Shown piece after piece: positions 22,625 through 29,027 of a DNA stretch of 29,027 nt; the first letter of the stretch is position 1; each line of letters opens with the position of its first letter. The notes beneath the pieces were generated by a model. That model ran no database searches, was not told the DNA's origin, and saw nothing but the letters and a program-made list of their open reading frames with translations. The position numbers were made by a program, and so were the translations under genes. Origin of the DNA: JBMZCV01 sp049613665. GTDB taxonomy: Bacteria; Bacteroidota; Bacteroidia; Chitinophagales; UBA2359. The stretch covers positions 1 to 29,027 of the forward strand of contig JBMZCV010000053.1 of assembly GCA_049613665.1 (NCBI GenBank), in the 5' to 3' direction.

Positions 22625-23422
22625 TTACACCAAATCATTAGCCTGTGCTATCAATTCGGCAATATCCAAAACCTTTACTTTGTCAGCCACTTCTGTTTCT
22701 TTGATGCCATCTGTTAACATAGTCATGCAAAAAGGACAGCCAGCCGCTACGATGTTTGCTTTACTTTCTACAACATCTTTTGTGCGTTCTTGGTTTATTC
22801 TTGTTTTGCCTTTTTCTTCTTCTTTAAACATTTGAGCACCGCCAGCACCGCAACACAAGCCACGACTTTTGCAGCGACGCATTTCTACCAACTCAACATC
22901 TAAAATCTCCAACAATTTGCGAGGTGCTTCATAAATGCCATTTACACGCCCCAAGTAGCAAGAGTCGTGATAAGTAATACGTTTGCCTTTGAAACTGCCA
23001 CCTTCTTTTATTTTTAGACGGCCATCGTTTATCAAAGCTTGCAAAAATGCGGTGTGATGTACGACATCATAGTTTCCACCCAAAACAGGATATTCGTTTT
23101 TGATGGTGTTGAAACAGTGTGGGCAAGCCGTAACAATTTTTTTAACGCCATACATATTGAGCGTTTCTATGTTAGTGATGGCTTGCATTTGAAATAAAAA
23201 TTCGTTGCCAGAGCGTCTTGCAGCATCGCCTGTGCAAACTTCTTCTGGGCCTAAAATGGCATATTTAATGCCAACATGATGCAATATTTTTACAAAGGCT
23301 TTGGTAACTTGTTGAGCTCTTTGGTCGAAACTACCTGCACAGCCTACCCAAAATAATACTTCTGGCATTTCACCATTGGCAGCCAAATCGGCCATTAAAG
23401 GAACTTGAATATTATCTGACAT
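22625..23422 (-). CDS. CCG-domain Fe-S binding protein (HdrB/GlpC-like)
   Basis: This 265-residue protein contains two CCG cysteine-rich domains like those of heterodisulfide reductase HdrB, GlpC and LutA. Cysteine motifs in order are WVGCAGS (C28), EEVCTGD, ACPHCFN, DSCYLGR, GLCCGAGGAQMF and GCPFCMTM. Such domains bind a non-cubane 4Fe-4S cluster and act in electron transfer or disulfide chemistry. The next gene upstream on the same strand (23572-24882) encodes a membrane Fe-S protein, and together they look like a split HdrD/HdrE-type complex. The physiological partner is unknown. It is cytoplasmic, with no signal peptide. The start ATG is clear, and a terminator follows the stop after 17 bases. 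Confidence 0.9.
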   Translation of the reverse strand: MSDNIQVPLMADLAANGEMPEVLFWVGCAGSFDQRAQQVTKAFVKILHHVGIKYAILGPEEVCTGDAARRSGNEFLFQMQAITNIETLNMYGVKKIVTACPHCFNTIKNEYPVLGGNYDVVHHTAFLQALINDGRLKIKEGGSFKGKRITYHDSCYLGRVNGIYEAPRKLLEILDVELVEMRRCKSRGLCCGAGGAQMFKEEEKGKTRINQERTKDVVESKANIVAAGCPFCMTMLTDGIKETEVADKVKVLDIAELIAQANDLV

Positions 23423-23571
23423 ATTGTATATTGTAATTTTTTGCTTGTTGGTTTTAGCCGAAACAAAGCATAATGTTTTTGTAAATAATTCTAAAGATAA
23501 CCTATTGAAAATCAGCAGTTTATCTAGCTAAAGTTACAATTTCTATTTAATATAAAAAAAACTAAAAAAGT

Positions 23572-24882
23572 CTATAATTCGTTTGTCCATTTATCACGGT
23601 CATCGGCAGACATTTTCCAAACTGCACCGTTTGTTTCTACATTTCCAAACATCAAATTCCATTCTTCTGGCGAGTTGGCCTCTTCCAAAATGGCGTATCT
23701 TCTAAGTTCCAAAATAATGTTTAGCGGATTGATATTTACAGGACATTCTTCTACGCAAGCATTGCAAGTAGTGCAAGCTCTGATTTCTTCGATGCTAATA
23801 TAATCGTGTAATAGCGATTTGCCATCGTCAAAATCTGCTCCATTTTCTCTAATACTTTTTCCTTTTTCTTCCAAGCGGTCACGAGTATCCATCATAATTT
23901 TTCGTGGCGAAAGTAGCTTGCCTGTTTGACTAGCAGGACAGGCAGCAGAACAACGCCCACATTCGGTACAAGTGTAAGAGTCTAATAAGCTTTTCCAACT
24001 CAAATCATCAACATCTTTTGCTCCAAATTTTTCTGGCTCACCTTCTTCCTCTTCTGGCATCGGTGCATCTGGGTCAAGCATTAGTTTTATTTCTGCTGTT
24101 ATTTTATCCATATTTCGCATTTCGCCTTTGTTTTCGCCACCATCAAGGTTTCCGTAAAAGGTGTTTGGAAATGCTAACATGATGTGCAAATGCTTAGAAT
24201 AAGGTAAGTAATTGAGAAAACTAAAAACGACTAAAATGTGTAACCACCAGCCAGCACGTTCTAAAATGTGCAGTGTACCGTCAGAAAATCCAGCGAAAAG
24301 AGGCATTAATAAGCCACTAATAGCAAAGCCATATTCGCCATTATGTAAGGCCATATCAGCAGTATTCATTGTGAAAATGCCTAATAAAAGCAATAACTCG
24401 CCATAAAGGATTAAATTTCCATCTAGTTTTGGCCAGCCTGTCATTTCGTCCATCTGAAAGCGAGGGACTTTAAGCAAGTTTCTTCTTGCCAAAAATACGG
24501 TAGTTCCGATAAAAGCACCTACCGAAAGAATTTCGATAAAGCTAATTAAAAGTGTGTATAAACCACCAAGCGGCACAACATTGTAGAAAAAGCGATGTGC
24601 ACCACTAAAACCATCAATAAAAATTTCTATCAGCTCTATTTGTGTAAACAAAAAGGCAACATAGATAAATAAGTGCATAAAAGCAGGCACAAGATTGCGA
24701 AACATTTTGCGTTGTCCGAGTGCAAAGAATGTCATGTTTTTGAGCCGTTGGCCTGTGTTGCCTGAGCGGTCTTCTGCTTTTCCAAGCTTTATGTTTTCGT
24801 ATATTTCTCTATACTTTTTGTAGGCTACAAAAAAGGTGATGCCTACAATGATAGCGAAAATAATTTGTTGAAGTATAGCCAT
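23572..24882 (-). CDS. Membrane Fe-S protein with dicluster ferredoxin domain
   Basis: This 436-residue protein has about five hydrophobic segments between residues 1 and 225, resembling the NarI/HdrE-type cytochrome part. A soluble linker rich in Glu (275-285) follows. The C-terminal dicluster 4Fe-4S domain contains CTECGRCSAACP (C305, C308, C311, C315) and CTTCNACVEECP (C370, C373, C376, C380). It is the likely membrane partner of the CCG protein encoded 149 bases downstream on the same strand. A role in quinone-linked electron transfer is inferred. A near-consensus promoter lies at 24923-24953. Confidence 0.88.
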   Translation of the reverse strand: MAILQQIIFAIIVGITFFVAYKKYREIYENIKLGKAEDRSGNTGQRLKNMTFFALGQRKMFRNLVPAFMHLFIYVAFLFTQIELIEIFIDGFSGAHRFFYNVVPLGGLYTLLISFIEILSVGAFIGTTVFLARRNLLKVPRFQMDEMTGWPKLDGNLILYGELLLLLGIFTMNTADMALHNGEYGFAISGLLMPLFAGFSDGTLHILERAGWWLHILVVFSFLNYLPYSKHLHIMLAFPNTFYGNLDGGENKGEMRNMDKITAEIKLMLDPDAPMPEEEEGEPEKFGAKDVDDLSWKSLLDSYTCTECGRCSAACPASQTGKLLSPRKIMMDTRDRLEEKGKSIRENGADFDDGKSLLHDYISIEEIRACTTCNACVEECPVNINPLNIILELRRYAILEEANSPEEWNLMFGNVETNGAVWKMSADDRDKWTNEL

Positions 24883-24922
24883 ATTTTATAAGTATTGTTT
24901 TTGTATAAACTTTTTTATGAAA

Positions 24923-24953
24923 AAAAGATACGATTGCGGTATGGAATTTACAA
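24923..24953 (-). promoter_or_regulatory. Near-consensus promoter for the Fe-S gene pair
   Basis: On the minus strand TTG (24953-24951) is followed after 20 bases by TATCTTTT (24930-24923), one base off TAnnTTTG, about 40 bases before the ATG at 24882. Confidence 0.45.
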
Positions 24954-25067
24954 GCAAAGTTATTAAATTTGAAAAGCAAAGCCTAATAAATTTTAATTTT
25001 GTCGGCTTTTATATTCAAAAAAGTAGGTCTTTTAGTGTTTTCACAAAAATGTAGGTCAAAAAAAGCT

Positions 25068-25075
25068 TATTTTTG
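25068..25075 (+). promoter_or_regulatory. Possible -7 element for the universal stress protein gene
   Basis: TATTTTTG is an exact TAnnTTTG match 82 bases before the ATG at 25158. No TTG is found at the -33 distance. Confidence 0.35.
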
Positions 25076-25157
25076 CGTTTTTAACATCTTTTTGCTCCCT
25101 TAGGTATTATTTGCCCTACTGCTTACTCTTCTTAAATGATTATTTTTTGTCTTTTTT

Positions 25158-26006
25158 ATGAAAAACATTTTAGTGCCAACAGATTTTTCGCCTTATTCAG
25201 CAAATGCGTTCAATTATGCCTTACAAATGGCACATCGAGCAAATGCTTTGCTTACGATTTTGCACGATTATCATGTTCCTGTTATCAATCAATTTAATCA
25301 TATTGCAAATATACATGCTTTGTTAGAAGCTATTGAACCCATTGCAAGCGATAGTTTTATTGAGCGAGTTAAGGCTGTTCATTCAGATGAAATACTCGAA
25401 AATACACAGTTTAACTATATTTATGATGCCAATTTGACCATAGATACTATCATTGAATTGACAAAAAAAGAACAGTTCGATTATCTTATTGTAGCTTCTA
25501 AAAAGCGAAATGCTTTGCGTCGTTTATTTTTTAGCAGTAGTCTAGCTGCTATCATCAATCAGGTTCATCATTGTGCGGTTTTGGCTGTTCCTGAGAATGC
25601 TAACTACCACGCCATTAAACGCATTTCGTGTGCTACAAAATTAAAATTGCAAACATCAGCTTTTGAACAAATGAAACTATTGCATCAGATGTTTCAAAGA
25701 CGGATTCACTTTGTTCATGTTGTTTCCGATAGCGAAAAAAGCGATAATAAAGCAAAAAAGCAAGTTTTTCGGCAAAAAGTTGGCAAAACAATCAAAAAAA
25801 ATAAGTTTTTTCTACACGAAATTATACACCATGATATAGAAGATGCTTTATTTGAATATATCGAAAAGCAAAATGTCGATTTGTTGTGTTTGGCAGCTCA
25901 CCCAGAAAAGGCTTTGTTGGCAAGACTTTTTTCGAGCAATCTCATAGAAACGCTCACAGCAGATGCCAATATTCCTATTATGATTTTTCCAATAAATGGA
26001 AGTTAG
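25158..26006 (+). CDS. Tandem universal stress protein (UspA family)
   Basis: This 282-residue cytoplasmic protein has two UspA-like domains in tandem. The first (about 1-148) starts MKNILVPTDFSPYSANAFNY and has FDYLIVASKKRNALRRLFF and CAVLAVPE. The second (about 150-282) is less conserved and ends ANIPIMIFPIN. The ATP-binding pattern G-2x-G-9x-G(S/T) is not visible in either domain, so it is probably of the non-nucleotide-binding kind. Universal stress proteins respond to starvation or stress; no partner is indicated. It converges on the helicase gene. Confidence 0.88.
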   Translation: MKNILVPTDFSPYSANAFNYALQMAHRANALLTILHDYHVPVINQFNHIANIHALLEAIEPIASDSFIERVKAVHSDEILENTQFNYIYDANLTIDTIIELTKKEQFDYLIVASKKRNALRRLFFSSSLAAIINQVHHCAVLAVPENANYHAIKRISCATKLKLQTSAFEQMKLLHQMFQRRIHFVHVVSDSEKSDNKAKKQVFRQKVGKTIKKNKFFLHEIIHHDIEDALFEYIEKQNVDLLCLAAHPEKALLARLFSSNLIETLTADANIPIMIFPINGS

Positions 26007-26008
26007 TT

Positions 26009-26026
26009 TTTAGTTATTCAACTAAA
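26009..26026. terminator. Weak hairpin after the universal stress protein gene
   Basis: TTTAGTT (26009-26015) and AACTAAA (26020-26026) form a 7-bp stem with a 4-base loop just after the stop codon. No solid T run follows directly. Confidence 0.3.
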
Positions 26027-26131
26027 CTTTCAATTGATTTTTTATTAAATGTTATTTTTCAAAAAAAAGAACTTTAGCCGTTGTCGTGTGTTATGACCAA
26101 CAACTCAAAACTACGCACTAAAAACTCAAAA

Positions 26132-27856
26132 CTATTTTGCCTTTTTACATTGTTCTATCAAGCGAGCAATAGCTTTGCGTTGTTCTCGGAGTGATTTGTT
26201 TTTTTCTTTATTTGTTTCTCTCAATGCGTCTATTTTTTTCTGCAATTTCAGATTTTCTTTTTCTTTTTGCTCCAAATCTAATTTTGCATTCAAATATTTT
26301 TGTCGATAGCTCGCCAACTTTTTTGTAGCTATCAAAAAATATCGTTTAAAACTTGTAGTATGCAAATCATTTCTATAATCCATAGCAGTCATAAACTGTT
26401 TGTAAACCGCTTGAAAATCAAGTGCTTTTACGCCTGCTCTTGCTTTTTGATAGTGAAAATCTGCTTTTCCTGCATTCAACTCTTTTCGAATCAAACTCGC
26501 TTGCGTCACTTGTCGTGCAAAATCTAGCACTCGTGCATTGGTGCGAATGGCTCTACGACCGATTTTTGTTTTCAGCACCAAACCCTCAAAAGTTGTGCAA
26601 CGGCTCAAGGCGACATACACTTGGCCAGCCGTAAAAGCTGCTCCCAAATCGGCAATGACACGTTCAAATGTCAGCCCTTGACTTTTGTGAACCGTAATCG
26701 CCCACGCCAATTTGATGGGAAACTGCGTAAAAGTGCCAATAATTTCTTCCTCGATTCTGCTTTTTTTGTTGTTCCAAGTATATTTAATGTTGTTCCATTC
26801 TTGTTTTTCAATTGCTAAGGTTTTGCCATTCGAAAACTCTACCGTAATTGCGTCATCTTCTATTTTACTGATTTTCGCAATTTTTCCATTATAATACCTT
26901 TTAGTGATGTCGTTTCGAATAAACATAATTTGCGAGCCAGCTTTTAGTTTCAAACTTTGATTGGTAGCCATGATATTTTTAGGAAAAGTGCCTGTAATAT
27001 CGGCTTCAAAAGTTGCTAAAGGCGTATTTAGTTCGGCAAGTTTTGTCAAGTTGGTGCTATTCACTATTTTGTTGTGCGTAGCAAGCGTGATGTAATTTTC
27101 GTTTTCGGCAGGCGAAAAGTTGGGATTATAGCGAGAGTTGAGCAAGTACAAATCTCGGTTGGAGATATTATTTATGCGTACATTATTGAGCAAATTGATA
27201 AACTGCTGCTCATTTTGGCGATAAATCTTTTTGAGTTCGATATAAATAGGTTTATTTTCCGTAATGGCTTTTGCAGAAAAGAAAAAAGGGCTGTTGTAAT
27301 GTTCTTTCAAAATTTGCCATTCCTGAAAATTCGCAATCGGAGGCAATTGAAAAGTATCTCCAATTAACACTACTTGCAATCCGCCAAAAGCCTCTTTCAT
27401 ATTTTTGCGAAAAACACGCAACAAGCGGTCTATGACATCAAGCAAATCGCATCGCAACATCGAAACCTCATCAATAATGAGCAATTCCAAACCTCGAATA
27501 ATTTTGAGCTTCTGTTTCGAATATTTAAAATGATTGTGTATAGTGCTATTGTCTTCTTCATTGAAGCTCGCTATCGTTCTGAGGCGTTTGTCGTTTGGTA
27601 CATAAAGACTTGGTTTTATTTGAAAAAAAGAATGTATCGTTTGTCCGCCTGCATTGATAGCAGCTACGCCTGTCGGTGCGACAATAGCCGTATTTTTTGT
27701 CGTATTTTTCTTCAAATATTTCAAAAAAGTCGTTTTTCCTGTGCCAGCTTTGCCTGTCACATACACCATTTTTTTGGTATGTTTCACAAATTCTGCTGCA
27801 TAATTGAATGCTTCATTTGTTTCGTCCAATTCAATATTGTCTATGATTGTAGGCAT
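26132..27856 (-). CDS. PIF1/RecD-like superfamily 1 DNA helicase
   Basis: This protein of 574 residues (from the ATG at 27856) has helicase motifs in order. They are Walker A GKAGTGKTT (35-43), motif Ia APTGVAAINAGGQTIHSFF, motif II LLIIDEVSML, motif III VVLIGDTFQLPPI, and late motifs AWAITVHKSQGLTFERVI and QVYVALSRCTTFEGLVL. This is the PIF1-type arrangement; such helicases unwind DNA 5' to 3' and help at replication obstacles. A C-terminal helical, Lys/Glu-rich coiled coil spans roughly 500-574. An in-frame upstream start at 27940 would add 28 residues, but these overlap the terminator of the next gene, so 27856 is preferred. It converges on the universal stress protein gene. Confidence 0.9.
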   Translation of the reverse strand: MPTIIDNIELDETNEAFNYAAEFVKHTKKMVYVTGKAGTGKTTFLKYLKKNTTKNTAIVAPTGVAAINAGGQTIHSFFQIKPSLYVPNDKRLRTIASFNEEDNSTIHNHFKYSKQKLKIIRGLELLIIDEVSMLRCDLLDVIDRLLRVFRKNMKEAFGGLQVVLIGDTFQLPPIANFQEWQILKEHYNSPFFFSAKAITENKPIYIELKKIYRQNEQQFINLLNNVRINNISNRDLYLLNSRYNPNFSPAENENYITLATHNKIVNSTNLTKLAELNTPLATFEADITGTFPKNIMATNQSLKLKAGSQIMFIRNDITKRYYNGKIAKISKIEDDAITVEFSNGKTLAIEKQEWNNIKYTWNNKKSRIEEEIIGTFTQFPIKLAWAITVHKSQGLTFERVIADLGAAFTAGQVYVALSRCTTFEGLVLKTKIGRRAIRTNARVLDFARQVTQASLIRKELNAGKADFHYQKARAGVKALDFQAVYKQFMTAMDYRNDLHTTSFKRYFLIATKKLASYRQKYLNAKLDLEQKEKENLKLQKKIDALRETNKEKNKSLREQRKAIARLIEQCKKAK

Positions 27857-27929
27857 GGCTTTTTGTTTTTTTGCAAAGAAAAATGAAGGCAAAAGTACGT
27901 TTTTTTTTATGACTTGAAAATTTAAGTGA

Positions 27930-27980
27930 AAAAAAAACACTTTGATAACCTTTTTTAAGAAGCATCAAAGTGTTTGTTGT
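27930..27980 (-). terminator. Terminator of the TPR gene
   Basis: Arms 27935-27946 and 27964-27975 are perfect 12-bp reverse complements, AAACACTTTGAT and ATCAAAGTGTTT. On the minus strand it follows the TPR stop codon by 22 bases and ends in a T run. Its loop contains CTTTTTTAAGAAG, as at 7100-7151. Confidence 0.8.
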
Positions 27981-27997
27981 TTTTGTCAAAAAGCTAT

Positions 27998-29023
27998 TTA
28001 TTGTTCTGTAAGCCAACTTATAAATTTGTTATACTTTTGTTCATTTTCTTCTATCCAATTATTTACATTTTCACCTTTACTTTGAGTGATATAATAACAA
28101 AAAGCCTCTATGTTTTCTGTTTCTAATAGTTGAATATAAAAATCTATATATAGCTCCCAATAAAGTCCTTTTTGTTCTTTTCTTTGCTCTTGGCATATTG
28201 AAAAAATAGATTCTGTTAAATCAACAAAATGTTCTTCTTCTGTCATTTCTTCATTTGTAATAACATTTGCTCCTAATAAGGAGATAAACATATCTATATT
28301 AGAAAATTCATTGTCAAAACCTAAATGATTTATCGTAATTTCAATATTTTGAGCATCTTTTTTCACTACGCCTTGATGTAATAATTTCAACAGTAGGTTT
28401 AAAGCATCTTTTGAGCGGTTGCTAGTGGGTTCAAGTAGCAAAAAGAAATATAAAGGAAGTATTGCTTCTACTCTTTGTCCTTTATCGGCACACATTGCGG
28501 CCAACAAATAATTGCTTGTTGGATGTATTGGGTTGTTTTCAATGGCTCGCAAAATGTGTTTTTCGGCTGCCGCTCTCTGGTTATGATTGAAAAAAGTTAA
28601 TCCTAAATTATATTGTAGCAAATAGTCATCAGGAAACAAAGCTATTCCTTTTTCATAAGTAGTTATTGCTGCTTTTGTCTTTTTCAACATATCTAAACAA
28701 GAACCTTTAGTGATGTAGGCATCTCTTAGATGATTTTTATCTTGTTTAATCACAATATTCATGTATTTTATCGCCTTTTTGTATTCTCCCGAAGCAAAGA
28801 AACTATATCCAATTTCATAGTTTACTAATGGAGAGCGTTTATCAATATCAAGAGCTTTTTGATAAGTAGCTATTGCTTCTTTATACATTCCTTTGTCGTG
28901 GAGTTCAACTCCTTCTTTTACGATTTCCATTATTTCTTCTTGCCCATTTAAATGGAGACAAATGAATAATAGCACAGCTATTCTCGCTTTAACAAAATCA
29001 TTACTCCATAGGTGGCATATCAA
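27998..29023 (-). CDS. Tetratricopeptide repeat protein, start uncertain at window edge
   Basis: This frame of up to 341 residues carries about five to six TPR units (residues 30-200), for example EGVELHDKGMYKEAIATYQK, then VNYEIGYSFFASGEYKKAIK and LQYNLGLTFFNHNQRAAAEK. A helical C-terminal part of unknown fold follows (about 200-341). The frame opens with TTG at 29023, and the segment RIAVLLFICLHLNGQ resembles a signal peptide. However, the good ATG nearby (MILLKRE, about 28998) is in another frame and stops after seven codons. The true start may lie outside the window, be the ATG at 28930, or the signal region may be frameshifted. TPRs bind other proteins; the partner is unknown. Confidence 0.75.
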   Translation of the reverse strand: MICHLWSNDFVKARIAVLLFICLHLNGQEEIMEIVKEGVELHDKGMYKEAIATYQKALDIDKRSPLVNYEIGYSFFASGEYKKAIKYMNIVIKQDKNHLRDAYITKGSCLDMLKKTKAAITTYEKGIALFPDDYLLQYNLGLTFFNHNQRAAAEKHILRAIENNPIHPTSNYLLAAMCADKGQRVEAILPLYFFLLLEPTSNRSKDALNLLLKLLHQGVVKKDAQNIEITINHLGFDNEFSNIDMFISLLGANVITNEEMTEEEHFVDLTESIFSICQEQRKEQKGLYWELYIDFYIQLLETENIEAFCYYITQSKGENVNNWIEENEQKYNKFISWLTEQ

Positions 29024-29027
29024 TTTG

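Noticed and set aside
27374..27886. 170-codon plus-strand frame opposite the helicase motifs
   Set aside because: It covers Walker A and DEVSM coding on the minus strand; the translation is Phe/Cys-rich and featureless.

Overview
This window is from an AT-rich genome of the phylum Bacteroidota. The evidence is a type IX secretion (T9SS) type A cargo, a type B 'gliding motility' cargo, the T9SS regulator PorX, a DUF1573 protein, a fused E1 alpha/beta 2-oxoacid dehydrogenase, a DUF4856-imelysin-HTTM cluster, and promoters of the TTG-N19/20-TAnnTTTG type. I cannot name a genus. There are 17 protein-coding genes. I saw no tRNA, rRNA, CRISPR array, prophage or complete insertion sequence.

Layout, left to right. 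Positions 1-586 hold no convincing gene but carry hairpins and two fragments of a dispersed repeat. A gamma-glutamyltransferase (587-2146, +) follows. Next is a giant secreted protein with 15 PKD repeats and a type A T9SS signal (2765-6958, +), facing a type B T9SS cargo (7180-8985, -) across a shared bidirectional terminator. A probable iron-linked operon runs 9506-13484 (+): DUF4856 lipoprotein, imelysin-like lipoprotein, and an HTTM membrane protein related to vitamin K-dependent gamma-carboxylase. It sits behind a consensus promoter with a perfect 25-bp interrupted palindrome just downstream. On the minus strand come a macrodomain deacetylase (13532-14047) and the E1 alpha/beta fusion (14424-16874). 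On the plus strand are a DUF1573 protein (17417-17920) and PorX (18500-20062). On the minus strand follow a C-terminal processing protease (20167-21798), a conserved Bacteroidota protein of unknown function (21957-22469), and two iron-sulfur proteins resembling a heterodisulfide-reductase-type pair (22625-24882). The window ends with a tandem universal stress protein (+), a PIF1/RecD-like helicase (-) and a TPR protein (-) cut or nearly cut by the right edge.

How the genes fit together. PorX regulates type IX secretion in the species where it has been studied, and the two sorting-domain proteins are the kind of cargo that route handles. The DUF4856, imelysin and HTTM genes form a likely surface or periplasmic iron-linked unit, but no TonB receptor is next to them here. 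The two Fe-S genes are likely partners in one electron-transfer complex.

The least explained material is intergenic. A family of roughly 50-111 bp repeats occurs at least seven times. Its best copy (21840-21952) has 9-bp terminal inverted repeats. Several copies keep a 5-bp hairpin whose paired bases change together. A second recurring element is a terminator hairpin with a conserved apex (7100-7151 and 27935-27975). All comparisons were made by eye.
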